The notes: generated by a model from the letters alone, not told the origin. A stretch of 64,000 bases of DNA from Paraconiothyrium sp. Pb-2020 (GCA_022419385.1 JAJUBI010000006.1:4402001-4466000); one strand, 5' to 3'; shown: positions 19,520 through 31,480, counted from the stretch's first letter. Made by a program: numbers and translations.

Positions 19520-20411
19520 ATGCGTTCTTTCTATCAATTTTTCACGTTCGCCTTCCTCCAGATCTTGTTGTGGTGCAGCAATGGAGCAGAGGGCGTTACT
19601 ATTAAGAAACGCATAAGGCCAAATAACCTCAAAGTTGGCGTAGAGCTCGATCGAGATCTCTTCAACGCTGGTGCTGAGGATTATCTTGCTGGCGCGCCAC
19701 GAATCAACGCGAAGGACCAGCCCCGCGTCATCTTCATGGCCCACTGGCGGGTCAACGCCCCGCTCACAGATGGACAGCTCGTACAAATTGCCATGGACGG
19801 CTATATGGACATGCTCGAGGGCGTTAAGCCAGAGAATTACGGTAACCAGATCGGAACCAGCAAAAAAGCTCTTCCCGGCGTGATCACGGTCTTCCACTGG
19901 GACAATGAAATCATCATCGCCAGCTCGCAAAGTAAAGGTCTCCCGCTCACGTACACACGCAACCAACATATCCTTGAGCTCGTCCAGCAGTGTATCCATC
20001 CAAATCTCGAAAAGTCCGCGCAAGCCAAGTGCGGAGAGATGAGCGCCGCCCAGCTCTTCGTGCATCTGTACCCGACTACTAATATTGCTACGAAGGCTAT
20101 CGTTAGCGTTACGGTTCAAGGCGACGAAAACAACCCTACGGCTACCACAATGGAGACTCTCATTAGAAATGGGATCAAAGCACCATGCTCTCATCCTGCG
20201 GTAAGTCTCTACCCATGAACTCCTATGCTAGTGTAACTCACGCGATGAATAGGGTAATGGCTGCGACCGAATCATCGGTGCTGGCAAGGTCATTCGCAGG
20301 GAGGTTCCGGTAGGCACCGCGCCGGCTCCCTACTCCAAAAGCGGATGGGTTCAGAGCGATACTCCTCAGATATCCTACGTTTTACCTTCGGCTCAAGTAG
20401 TCCATGTCTAG
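19520..20411 (+). CDS. Secreted protein, possible cytidine-deaminase-like fold
   Basis: Two exons, 19520-20200 and 20253-20411 (52-base intron), encode 279 residues. I chose the ATG at 19520 because it gives a signal peptide (MRSFYQFFTFAFLQILLWC, cleavage near SNGAEG); an in-frame upstream ATG at 19451 would spoil it. The family was not recognised with certainty. Two spaced motifs, KCGEMSAAQLF and APCSHPAGNGC, resemble the [H/C]-x-E and P-C-x-n-C zinc sites of deaminase-fold proteins, with beta-strands (VITVFHWDNEIIIAS, KAIVSVTVQGD) in plausible places. The second Cys pair is spaced wider than the usual PCxxC, so this is tentative. The intron falls between the two Cys of the second motif. Confidence 0.6.
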
Positions 20412-21213
20412 GTATTTGGGTGGTCAAATAATATTGGTATCGTGCATTGGGCATATGTAGGAGCATATACGATTAAGGTTATTTAGAGGGGTTGCGGGGT
20501 TTGAGTGATCGATTCGGATTATTGAGGACCAGGGAAAGGAGTAAAGGAATGATGTTGAGTTGATTGGTGCGCTTCGTTCCTATGCCATTTCCTTGTTTGA
20601 ATTAATTATAGAGTACCATCAAGCTATAACTCTCAATATACAGAGAGCGATTTTAAGCTTACGCGTACGCGTAACGTCCGATTTGCTTACCCAATTGTTG
20701 TCCGGGATCTGTCATATTCTGATTATTCGATAAAGGTAATTATCCTTAGGTACCACCAAACCGACTTATAGTCATAGAAAAGAAGAAATTATTACCTCAT
20801 CTATTTTAACAACCTACACGTTTTGCTTTCTTCTTTCTATTGGTGGAAGGTCACCGCTATTTATGAAGTATATATGGCATGGCCTCCAAAACTTGCTTCC
20901 AGGCGGTCTGCCGCCAAATAGCCTACCACAGAGCCCCTCTCCTAGACCTTCTGCCACAGCGTAACCGACCTGCACAGCATAATTGGCCTCCATAGGACGG
21001 TCGGCATCCACAGGATGGTCTGCCTCTGTCACAGGGTTCGGAGCTCAACAAGAAAATCACGGGTTGGAGGCCTAGGATTGATAACATGCATTTTCAGATA
21101 TCATGAATTGCTTGGGAAGCCAATTATTGATACTTCATATCCCGTACAGGACGTATTTCCTACACTATCAAATCAAAAGGAATCAAAAGGACAATATCTT
21201 CTAGACTTGCCGC
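20412..21213. other. Intergenic region with AT-rich part and a decayed 18-base repeat
   Basis: About 800 bases. The stretch from about 20580 to 20830 is AT-rich. The 18-base repeat array is listed separately. No gene was recognised; a 72-codon minus-strand frame covers the repeat. Confidence 0.5.
20934..21023 (-). repeat. Degenerate 18-base tandem repeat (five units)
   Basis: Read on the minus strand, five 18-base units can be laid in register and translate as ADHPVD, ADRPME, ANYAVQ, VGYAVA, EGLGEG. The first two units are close copies and the others are diverged. This looks like a relic of a hexapeptide-coding repeat; no intact gene surrounds it. Confidence 0.5.
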
Positions 21214-24200
21214 TTAAAACGTGTTGCTCCTCAGAGTCGGGCTAGCAACTGAATCCATCCTAGATCCCACAACCCCTTGTCCTACCCAACTCTTCTTCTC
21301 CTCTCTCAAGCTCGCTGCGACCGGGTGGTCTGTTGCGTTGATCTTATTGAAACCTTCCAATGCTTCGTCGGCCACCCTGGCGCAGTCATAGAGCCGACCA
21401 AGCTCGTAATACACCCTAGCAAGCGTTTTGAGTGCAATCAATCTATCTGGATGATATTTACCTCTGCCTTGCAGAAGATTGCATTGTCTGGCGACAATGT
21501 CCACGAGAAGCCGCTCTGCCTTTCGCCACCTTTCTTGCCGGACCCATATCGTGCTCAAGTGAAAGCGACCCCATAGAAGGCCGACATGATCGGATCCATA
21601 GTTGCGCTCACCTATGGGGAGAACATCTTGTAGCATATCTTCAGCGTCCTTTAGATCACCCAATGCGATCTTAACTCGTGCCAGATTCACCATCGCGATG
21701 AGGGTCATCCCGTGTTCTCTTCCTAGTTTCTTTCTTCTTATTCCAAGAATCTCAGTCATCATTACGTGCGCATGTGAAAAGTGTACTTGGTTGCCGCTCT
21801 CAACGTCTGTCATGCATAAGTTTTCGCATGCAGTCAAAGTACGATCATGCTGCGGCCCATGCACTTCTGTCATTCCCTCTATGGCATCCAGGTGGAGCTT
21901 GCGGGCTTCTTCGAACGACTCTGGCGTGTAGGACAACGTCGCCGTTTTACCAAGGAGGTCCTTCGCATCCAGCGTGTGTTCATTCTTGCGCCCATGATAT
22001 GCTTCTAGCCCCATGACAGCTTCTTGTAGAAGTCGTTTTGCATCGCTCAAGCGGCCCTGTTGTTGTCGAGACCAGGCGAGTTTGCACTTGGTCATCAGAG
22101 TTTCCAACGAATATGGGCCGAGGTACATCGAACAAGCTTCCAGTACCTCTTCCTGCAGAGCAGCGGCGTCATCGGGCTGACCGAGTAGAAGCATAGTGTT
22201 TGCCAATGCAAGTGCGACCAAGCGCGTTTTTGGATGTTCTATCCCCAATACTCCCATAGTGAAATCTTTGACAGCCATCTGCAGTCCCTTCGCTTCGTCG
22301 TATCGCCCATTTTGGAAGTACACAATGCTGAATTTCATATACGTAAGCGCTTTCTCCCTGCTAAAGGTAGGCTCGGAGAGCGGAAATGGATTCAAGCGTC
22401 CAATCCGTTTATCCCGCATGCGTTGATCGATTCTCTTCTGACATCCGCGTACGTGTTCAACATGGGGCAATAGGTACAGACGAACATTTTCTTCTTTGAT
22501 TGTATTCTCACGGGGTTGAAGAAGGATGCAATGAGAAAGCAAGACTGTAGCGGCTTCGGCCCAAACGCACTGCTCTGCGATGCTCATGCCCGGTCTCTCC
22601 CGAGCCCATTTATGCACAAGTGGGTGCAACGAGTAACTGTCGACCACCTCATTGTGGATTACTAGAGAGAATTGTTCAAGCTGGTGAAGAGCAGCGCGCG
22701 AACGATATGGATCGAAAGATTTAGACGAGCGGCCAGCTCGCACTACCTGCAACGGGTCAGGGTCGAATATGGGTCTACATAGAAGAACATACACTAGGTA
22801 GAACAGGAGGACTTCGATTTTGGTGTAGATATGCGAGTATGGCAAATGTGGTATGTCTTAACCACGACCCCCAACCCAACGGCGGGGACACGGCTCGTGT
22901 CTCAGCCTCCTCCTTCTCATTCTCTTCTTCAATCTCTCCATTCGTCACTGCTCTCGTTAGCATCTCAAATCGGATATTTTGATTGTGCAGGAATGCGAAT
23001 GTGTTGAGCAACTGAAGCGCATCTCGCGAAGCTTCGTCCTCTCGATACTCTATCGCACGAAGGTTGAGCTCAAATGTAGCAAAAACACTCAAATGATCAG
23101 CGATATCGCGGCCCTTGACTGATTGTCTTCCTTGTCTTGTCTTCTGCCACTGACGTTCATAGTACTCCACATACTCGTGAAGCTGACAGTATTTGTTGCG
23201 AATCGTCCGCCCTGCCTGGGTAATTGCCAGAGCCAGGTAGCCAAGAGTCTTTGCGATGTGCGTCGCCATCTGAGATACAGCAGAATCCCACGGTTGTGCT
23301 TGCTCAGAGGCCTTCAGGAGTAAACAGCTGGCCTCCTGACCTCTGAGACCATGGAACTCAAAATAGCCATCTCCGACCGTTCCGTAGGATTTGTTGAATG
23401 GACTTCGCGTTGTGATCAGTATGTGACCGCGATTAGCCCCTCTTGGAAAGTAATCATTGAGATCAAGGTCAGGATCGTCTGCATTGTCGATAATGAGGAG
23501 CCATGGATCGGCCAAGTTCGACAGCCAGTTTAGCGCAGCGTTTTTATTTGCATCCACACCGCCAATTTTCGACACATTCTGAGCGAAGGTATGATCCAGT
23601 CTATCCCGACTGGAAACATGTCAGGTGTCGGCTCTAGTCTTTTCTCGAGGTTTTCCATAGACTTCTTCAGTTCTTGGAAGTGGTAATTCTGCCGATCACG
23701 TTGCTCATACCCCATACGCCTGTGCCAATATTAGTGCTTCCTGCAACTGAAGATGCATTGCAACGCAGCTCACTTACGCGTTGATCACACTGAGATACAT
23801 CTCTACAAATTGATTATGAGTGTCGATCTGATCTCTTATACCACGAATGGTTGGATTACTTCCTCGCAGCCGATGTTGTTTGATGATCCCATCACGCTTG
23901 CCAGTGACATTGGGGCTGTCTCCGTAGATCTCCTTCACCACGACCTCGAGCTTGTGGGCGAGTTGTCGACCCTCCTGGAGCGTGTGTCCTACGTGGCTCC
24001 ATAGCGTGTGCTCTTCACTTCCTGGAACAGTGTTTCCATGGTCATCGAGAAAATACTCCAGCTGTTGATGTACTTTCATCAACCGTTCAACCTGGTCGAT
24101 CAATCTTGCGATGTCCTGCTCAACGCTCTTGTAGGCAGCGCGAACCTCCTTCAGATAGCGAATTACTCGTACCACAACATCAGCGACGCCGATTCCTCCC

Positions 24201-24226
24201 GCTACGAACGAAAATGGATCGGCCAT
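21214..24226 (-). pseudogene. STAND/NLR-like protein (HeLo-like, NB-ARC, TPR) with P-loop deleted
   Basis: Exon 1 (23778-24226) encodes a fungal HeLo-like N-terminal domain (MADPFSFVAGGIGVADVVVR). After a 58-base intron (23720-23777) the linker reads to KRLEPTPD, then frame is lost near 23600. The next recognisable block, SSRDRLDHTFAQNV, is the part of NB-ARC that normally follows the P-loop; it leads in another frame to the Walker B (WLLIIDNADD), GHILITTRS and LGYLALAITQAG. No GxGGxGKT is present in any frame, so about 60-90 residues with the nucleotide-binding loop are gone. A probable further intron near 22778-22866 leads into about 500 residues of tetratricopeptide-like helices (21214-22775) ending at 21214. 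Such proteins act in non-self recognition and cell death; this copy cannot bind ATP normally. The TPR part remains open. Confidence 0.75.
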
Positions 24227-24795
24227 GTCACTATCGTGACTTCAGCCTTGCTCGGGGATGGGACAGGGTATTCGGACGCCTGCCTGTCGCAGAGCAGGCA
24301 CTAGCATTAATTCGTGGTCTGAACTAGCTCAAGAGGACAAAAAGACACGATCAACAAGGCTATTCCGGGAATGTAGCTTGAACGAAACTTAGATTGGGTA
24401 GCTATCGGGTTTGCCTAGAGATGAGAGGGAGTTGGCACATCGACTTTCCGCTCATTGAAGGCAAAGCGGGGCAACGCGGCTGAATTGAAATGTAGCCTAT
24501 GGGCATGCGAGGCAACACACCCGTTATCGCGGTGAAACGTTTCGTATGTGGAACTCAGCTCGCAGCCACGGCGGCAAACGAGGGGTGGGATGCACAAACG
24601 GCCAGTTACGCGATTCGGCCCCATCATATGAACATCCATAGTGCCCGCCTGCTCCCCAGGTCACAAGTCTGCTATGCACTGAACGCGAATAGATCCGAAA
24701 AATTGCGAAGTTACCCAATTGCCGAAGTCGCTTCTTCCCCAACACGAGCTAGAGACGGACACTGTACGATAGCGATCGTGTACAACGACGTGACG
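24227..24795. other. Intergenic region, divergent promoters
   Basis: About 570 bases between the NLR-like gene and the P450 gene, which point away from each other. Only shadow open frames were found. Confidence 0.5.
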
Positions 24796-26517
24796 ATGGT
24801 AGGATTTGGCTCACTGCTTGCGACTTTCTCCATCCTCAGCCTTGTTGGCTATTATGCGAGACAACGACGCATCCAGAGACAGGTAGGCCGTTTGATGCAC
24901 TCACGAAGCAGCTGACCTTTGCTAGATTGAAGATCAATTCGGGGCGCAGAACGGGTGTAAGCCGCCTCGGAGGTGGTCTGCCAAATGGCCTCAGGGTCTG
25001 GATCTGTTGCTCAAGGCTACTCGACATGCAAGAGACCAAACAATCTTGCAGTTCTTTCTAGACGTGATAGAATCCAGTGGAGCGACCCACGAACAGCAGT
25101 TGCGTAAGAACCCAGCCATCACCCATCATTTGAGTCTCGCATTTCTTTCCATTCGTGCACTGATCGTTGCAGTCGGGGCCTCAAATATTGGCACCACAGA
25201 CCCACGGAACATAGAAGAAATACTGTCGAATCAATTCCAAAGTAGTGCAGCCTCCGCATCAATTGATCGAGCCGATGGCTAACTTGTCAAACAGACTTCA
25301 GCCTCGGGCTCCGTCCCAAACATTTTGCATCATTAATGGGGAGCGGCATATTCACGCAAGATGGCAAGGCATGGAGGCACTCCCGTGCTCTGCTGAGCCC
25401 TCAATTCAGGTCCAATCGTTTTCAGAACTTTGAAGAGATACGTAAATGTGTCGAAAGCTTGATCGACAATATCCCAGCAGATGGCATTGTGGATCTGCAG
25501 CCTCTATTCTTTCGGCTCACATTCGACACTACAACGTTCCTCCTTTTCGGAGAGACTATGAGCTCTTTGGAGAGCAGCGACGTCGCTGGGCAGGAATCCG
25601 AATTTGCAAACGCTTTCAATTCCGCACAGGAATACTTGTCTCATCGCGGGCGACTTGGAGAACTCTACTGGTTGACTAACACACGAGAATTTCGACGCGT
25701 ATGTCAATTGTCGCAGAAATTTGTCGACCAAGCTGTTAAACGCGCGCTCGATGCTGCAAACCAGCCGGGCTCAGAGAAGACACTTGACAAAAAAAATTAT
25801 GTTTTTATCGACGCTCTCATTGAAGAGACCAGGGACACAAAGCAACTACGCGATCAGTGTTTGAATATCCTGCTGGCAGGCAGAGACACAACCGCTGTGT
25901 GTTTGTCGTGGACAATCCGTCTTCTAGCTCGGCACCAGCAGGTTCTGGATAAACTCCGGTCTGAAGTCCAATCGATTGTCGGCCTCGGTGAGGCTGCGGA
26001 AATACCTTCTCGGGAGCATCTGAAGCGTATGCAGTATCTCGACCTCGTCCTCAAAGAAGTTCTTCGTCTTTACCCTTCAGTCCCAGTCAACTCCCGAACA
26101 GCTCTCAAGACGACCACCTTACCACTAGGCGGTGGGCCCGATGGCAGCCATCCAGTCCTTGTCAGAAAGGGCGCAGCAGTTGGCTACTGTGTGTACGCCA
26201 TGCATCGGCGTACGGACATCTACGGTGCCGACGCATACGAATTCCGTCCAGAACGTTGGGCAGATGGAGAGTTGGCAAAGAATGTCGGATATGGGTATCT
26301 TCCATTCAACGGAGGTCCACGATTATGCTTGGGGCAGGATTTTGCGCTATTGGAAGCTAGCTACACAGTCGTACGACTTATTCAAAGATTCCCCTACATT
26401 AACGTACCGGTTGGAGAACAGGTTCTGCCGGTCGGCAGGGAAAGACAGACCCTGACCCTCGTAGTGGCTTCTGGGGATGGTTGTCGGGTGCAGTTGCGTA
26501 CCGGACCTGACTGCTGA
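24796..26517 (+). CDS. Cytochrome P450, CYP52-like
   Basis: Four exons, 24796-24882, 24926-25103, 25173-25241 and 25295-26517, splice into 518 residues with matching phases. An N-terminal membrane anchor (LLATFSILSLVGYYARQRR) would hold it in the ER. P450 landmarks are present: IFTQDGKAWRHSRALLSPQF (C-helix), AGRDTTAVCLSW (I-helix oxygen site), EVLRLYPSVPVNSR (ExxR), FRPERW, and the heme loop FNGGPRLCLGQDFAL with the axial Cys. The C-helix and the GPRxCLGQ loop resemble the CYP52 clan, whose members hydroxylate alkanes and fatty acids at the omega end; the substrate here is not known. The gene looks intact. It is not flanked by a backbone synthase, so it is not obviously part of a secondary-metabolite cluster. 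Confidence 0.88.
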
Positions 26518-27012
26518 CTTATATACTTAGAGGCCAGAGGAAATTGCATACAAATCATGAAAGAGTTTTCGAAAAGATTAAAGAGTAACACTAACGGCAG
26601 CACGCAACTGTCTGCTCCAATAGTTCCAGAGAAAGCTTCCTTCTAGGCCTCTCCACTTCTTAAGCTATGGGGCCATGTAATACTCACCTTAGTAATGCCT
26701 ATGTCCGGTGCCAAATTTTCACAGCCCAGCAGCCTGTTCCTTGCCAACTGAAATGAGAAGGAAAGGTTGTATTAGGCGATCACCTGGGTGAGATAGCAAT
26801 AGTAGGAGTGTTGCTAAGAAGAAACCCTGGGGAGGATATTTAGGTTTATGCATAGGTAAGTCGCATACAGTAGACTAGGCCGGGTTGTGTCTGTTAACTT
26901 AGACTACTAAGCTTTACACACGACCACTGGTGACCGCGAAGCTACCTTGAAACTTTCCAGGGAGCAACTCGTGACACTCAAGTAATCTATGACCAAGCCT
27001 CCTACTTCGGAG
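26518..27012. other. Intergenic region, no supported gene
   Basis: About 495 bases between the 3' ends of the P450 and the membrane-protein gene. Nothing recognised. Confidence 0.5.
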
Positions 27013-28976
27013 TCAATTCTTGCGTCCCCACGAGTACGACTTCGTCAACAAGTACGTCAGCCCCATCGTAAGCAGACTCATCGCAAGGCCACCGATCCAC
27101 GACGGCTCCGCATCTTCCCTCATCTTATCGCCGCTCACGAAAAGCACGACCCACGCTCTGTTCCCCAGCCCCAGCACCGTGCCCGTACACCAGCAGCTCT
27201 CGTAGAACCCGATCAACTCGAATACGGAGCTCAGGATGATCCAGAGGGCGTTGAAGACGACGATGGACTTTCCCATGTACCGCGTTAGTACGGCGAGGAT
27301 GCAGAACAAGTCGTGTTTTGCGCTTCGGGGTGGGGTGGGGGAGGTCGCGGGATCGGAGTCTGTCTGGGTTTGGAAGTGCGTTTGGTACATGAGCATAGCG
27401 TGGTGCGAGAGGAAGACTGACGCGAGGAGGAGGACGTGTGCGGAGGTGGCGAAGATGCCGTAAAGGAGGTAGCTTCCTGAGCGGCAGCCGAGGCCTTTGA
27501 CTTCGGTTAGGTAGGCTATTACTACGGCGGAGCCGGTGACGCCCCATTGGAGGATGACGGCGAAGAGGTTGGAGAGGAGGAAGGTTCGGATCCAGTCGGA
27601 ACTTGACTTTACTTCGTTCCAGGTCATGTATGGGGCGTCAGCACTTGGAGGGCTGATTGCTGGAGCGGTTTCGAGCTGGTTTGTGTTTGTGTGGCGGGGG
27701 TTTTGGTATCCGGTTGAAGATGCCTGTGATGCGGCTGTAGTTGAGTCGAGCGCTGAGCTACGGGCTGAATCCTGTTTGTGGATGACTGTGTCTACCTGCA
27801 AGTGTTGAGCCTCAGGCGCCGGCTCGAGAGGATCGAGAGGTATTCCTTCCAAGGGTGGTTGGTTCAATGAAGGAACCTTGGCTTCAAAGGCACTGACGAC
27901 TCTGTTGCGCAGCTTTGGGTACGTCAAGATGCGCGCGTAGTTATAAGCCGGCCCCTGCAGCTTTTCGTCACCCTGGACGTCTCCCAAAAGTGCTTCGAAT
28001 ACCTGATCTGGGTGATTCAGGAAGCCCGACCTGGCTTCAAGTGCCTTCATAGGTGTAGTTTCTCCAGACTTCACTTCGCCTTGAATCGCGTCCCGTACAG
28101 TGTTTTCTCGCGATTGCACTCCGGCGGCCATCCAGCCTAAGACAACCGGTATCAACCAGGTCCAGAGCGTTCCGGATGAAAGCAGAAGAGCTTCCGAATG
28201 TTGACCAAGTGATGTGACGTAGGATCCGACAATAGTGAGAATCCATGCGATGACGGCGAAAGAGGTTTGGGCTACAAGTGAGAATGTATACTGCCGCCGG
28301 GTGTTATGGAGACGTTGTTGCACGATGACCCATCGATCACGGAGCGTTGCCGGTTCCTCGTTGAACATCTGGCGAAATTGATCTTCTTGTATTCTGACAG
28401 GCGACTGTTGGGAGCCACAAAGGAAGTACTCAGCCGCTTTGACTGCCTCAGTCATCTTGTGCTTCGTCTTCCCATAGAACTTCGATTTAAAGATCTTCGA
28501 CGTAGAATGCGCGTTGAGTGTCGTGGACATCAGGGAGAACGTCGTGAGCATCGGACTTCCCACAGCGAGACAGAAGCTCTCAAAGTTCCCAGATACGGAG
28601 CCCGTCTCGTAGGGCAATTGAGCAGTGAGGCCCAGCCACGGAAGGAAGTAGTTGGTCACTCCGGATGTGAAGATCGGGAAATCGAAGACCTGCAATGCTT
28701 TAGCAAGTGTCCGTACTGCACGCAGTTATCAGTTGCTGGGCATACCATAGGAAACTTCTGCCTGCCGCAATACTTAAGACATGTATTCATATCAATACCC
28801 CATGCATCCCATACACCCTTTACCAACTTGACAGGCTTGTAGCCATTCTGGGTAACGAGCCCCTGGGCCATCTCCGTGATATTGTCAGCCTCGAGCAAGC
28901 GGCGCACACACTTGGCTCCCCATGATGAGCCTTGGCCGAGCGGTGTTAAGAATTTGGTGAGTTCTGATTCGTTCAT
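27013..28976 (-). CDS. Fungal multi-pass membrane protein of unknown function
   Basis: Two exons, 28746-28976 and 27013-28689 (56-base intron, GTATGC...TGCAG), give 635 residues. I do not recognise a named domain. An N-terminal luminal-like part with Cys (GIDMNTCLKYCGRQKF) is followed by hydrophobic segments: FTSGVTNYFLPWLGL, SFAVIAWILTIVGSYV, TLWTWLIPVVLGWMAAG, LFAVILQWGVTGSAVVIAYL, LLYGIFATSAHVLLLASVFL, and two more near the C-terminus (IVVFNALWIILSSVFELIGF; GGLAMSLLTMGLTYLLTK). A long polar loop (about residues 290-420) divides the helices. The architecture is common in filamentous ascomycetes without assigned function. The frame is clean. It is convergent with the P450 gene. Confidence 0.75.
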
Positions 28977-29563
28977 GCTGATCAGGAAAACTGAATCGGA
29001 CCGGGATAGAAGGGATCCAAGGACCGGGTCTGCTTTTCTATCACTCCTTGAGCATCAGGCTGGCAGGCAACCGTATGCAGCCTGGTCGGTGTGGAAAAGA
29101 TAAGCCGCCTCAGCTGCAATTGTTCAGTGAGGTCGCACAAGTGGTGGCGGTGCTCTCGGTCCTGGTCATAGTGGCGCAAACGATCTGGTGTCATTGTGTT
29201 TATTCGGTCTGGGCTTGTAAAGACAAACATCTTGTATGAGTGATGGAGGATCGCGGGCCCCCACGCGCCCTACGTAAGCCTAGCGCGTAATCGCCCTCTG
29301 TGGTCCACATCAGCAAAACTCTCTGCAGCAAAAACATACATTCAGCTACAGTCAGCACCTACGGACTTCGATTAACGGATTGAGAGGGCAGCTCCAAAAG
29401 TCCAGGCCCTTCTTGACTTGACTAGAGATTCTGCCATCGGGGTGGGACTACCTTATATCCCAAAGAGGTTAGCGCCGGGCTTCGCCAATCGCCGAAAATA
29501 GCAACACCTGGCGCAATATATCGTCGTCTTCTCTCCACCCACATCTTCATCGATCTCTTCAAC
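28977..29563. other. Intergenic region, divergent promoters
   Basis: About 590 bases between the membrane-protein and F-box starts. Only short shadow frames. Confidence 0.5.
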
Positions 29564-31036
29564 ATGGCCTCTTTCCATGACTGTCCCAGAGAGCTCACAG
29601 ACTTCATTCTCGAACAGGTCTCGACCTGTGACCTTGCCGCCCTGAGCCTCACGAGCAAGAAGCTACATGCAGTGGCAACTCCGTTGCTCTACTCACAAAT
29701 CCATTTCAGCATCAATCGAAACAACCCACGCCCTCTATTACACCTTTGTCGAAGCATTTTCAAGAACCCGGAGCTAGCAATATATATCAAGTCAGTGCGT
29801 CTGCGCGATGGCGAACCCGAAGTTCAGAGGCTTTTCCGAGAACCCTATCATCATCAGCAGCGAACACCCAAGGCATCTCCACCACAGCCGACAGACGAAG
29901 ACGGCTTACCTACATTTGTCTCATCTATCTCAGGTTCTGGCCTGTCGTATGCTAGTCTATGGATAGAAAAACTGCGCGCAGGCGATTTAAACGCCTATGT
30001 TGCATTGCTACTCTCTAAACTGCCCAGCCTTGAAACTTTTCGCGTTGGATATGCAGCTGTCTTAGCAGATCTTAGTGGTCTCAAAGATGACGCAAAGCCA
30101 CCAGAGACTGCAGGCGAGAACCAATTTCTTGGCAAAATATTCCAATCTGCCGCCTTTGATACATCGAACCACGGGATTTCTCGCTTCCAACACCTCCAGG
30201 ATGTCTTTTATCCTGGCCCGTTAGAGGCTAACCCTGGGCGCAATCCAGACTTTTCCAACCCGAGCGATGTAATGGCGCTTCTCAGTCTTCCTTCAATACG
30301 TAGCCTTTCAGGCTGGTGTCTGAACCCTAGCTCGTTGCCGTTTACCTGGCCAGGGCCAACAGGCCCGCCCAATCTATCTCACCTCACCTCACTGTCTATG
30401 TCATTCGTCCACGTCGACTTCTTGGCACAAATTATAGAACAAACCACAAACCTCAAGAAGCTGAGCTGGGAGTGGAAATATATGGCTGAAGTCGGCCCGT
30501 TAAATACCGACACGATCGACCTCGACAGATTCGTTGAAGCTATAAAACCTTGCCAAGATACACTTGAGGATCTTACCATCGATTGCATCAATACTATCGC
30601 CTGGTATGACTTCGAACGTAGGGAGATCAATCTTAAGGGGACTCTGCACGGCTTGGACCAATTCGCCAATATTAAGCGATTCAGGGCCCCTTTCACACTT
30701 CTTCTTCCAGATTGGGATGAAGTTGAACCAAAGGAATCGACACGACTGGAAGACAGCATGCCTCCTAATGTTGAGATTGTGACGATTACCGACGAAGACT
30801 GGGTCCCTGACTATCCTTACGATTTGGACAGCGAAATGGCGAAGCTGCGGTCTTGGGTTACCGAGACGGCCGTGACGAGGACGCCAAAGCTGGTTGAGAT
30901 CTGCTACTATCTGACTTGGGCGTCAGATTTTGAGAGGCTTAAAAAATTTGAGGACTTTCATCAGGTTTTTGAGGGGACACCGTTGAGGCATAGGATCATC
31001 AGGACGAGGGATGAGGAGCCCTGGAAAAATGTGTAA
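29564..31036 (+). CDS. F-box protein
   Basis: A single exon of 490 residues. The N-terminus carries an F-box (CPRELTDFILEQVSTCDLAA, then LTSKKLHAVATPLLYSQIHF), the motif that docks on Skp1 in SCF ubiquitin ligases. The remainder has leucine-rich, repeat-like segments (LLSLPSIRSLSGWCLN, NLSHLTSLSMSFVHVDFLAQ) that may form the substrate-binding solenoid. Fungal genomes hold many such genes of unknown target. The start at 29564 immediately precedes the F-box. No sign of damage. Confidence 0.85.
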   Translation: MASFHDCPRELTDFILEQVSTCDLAALSLTSKKLHAVATPLLYSQIHFSINRNNPRPLLHLCRSIFKNPELAIYIKSVRLRDGEPEVQRLFREPYHHQQRTPKASPPQPTDEDGLPTFVSSISGSGLSYASLWIEKLRAGDLNAYVALLLSKLPSLETFRVGYAAVLADLSGLKDDAKPPETAGENQFLGKIFQSAAFDTSNHGISRFQHLQDVFYPGPLEANPGRNPDFSNPSDVMALLSLPSIRSLSGWCLNPSSLPFTWPGPTGPPNLSHLTSLSMSFVHVDFLAQIIEQTTNLKKLSWEWKYMAEVGPLNTDTIDLDRFVEAIKPCQDTLEDLTIDCINTIAWYDFERREINLKGTLHGLDQFANIKRFRAPFTLLLPDWDEVEPKESTRLEDSMPPNVEIVTITDEDWVPDYPYDLDSEMAKLRSWVTETAVTRTPKLVEICYYLTWASDFERLKKFEDFHQVFEGTPLRHRIIRTRDEEPWKNV

Positions 31037-31480
31037 CGGGAGGTAGTGAACGTGGTGGCGAGCTGTTTTATATATACTGCGGCTATACAATATTTGTATA
31101 ACCAAACAGTTGGTTTATCATGAACCCTAGAGAAATGGCGTGTGGGTACGATGCATATGGCAGTAAAATGTATTCATTGCCTCTGCCTTCTTCCAAGATA
31201 CTCCTCGCTTAACTAACCGGTCTTTGACCAAACACCGCTGGATGACACTATAAAGATGTGATTACCAATATCGTTTCCCCTCACCTCGTGGCGACCTAGT
31301 ACGTGGAGTTCGGCACTGAACATCTTGGGTAGGAGTAAGGACGGGTGAAGCAGCTTTTGTTGATAACGTGTGCGTTAGGCAAGAGCCCTACAGCTGTGAG
31401 CTTAAGACCCTTGTTCGTGCATGATACGTGGCACCTTGGTGTTACTCAAGGCTGTATGAACTAAACAAACGGCTCTTTAT
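31037..31480. other. Intergenic region, no supported gene
   Basis: About 445 bases between the convergent F-box and HNH genes. Nothing recognised. Confidence 0.5.

Noticed and set aside
19457..20194. 245-codon minus-strand frame opposite the secreted-protein gene
   Set aside because: Shadow of the plus-strand gene, which has the signal peptide and a matching intron.
24796..28976. Secondary-metabolite cluster around the P450
   Set aside because: No polyketide, peptide or terpene synthase and no tailoring genes nearby; neighbours are an NLR remnant and a membrane protein of unknown function.
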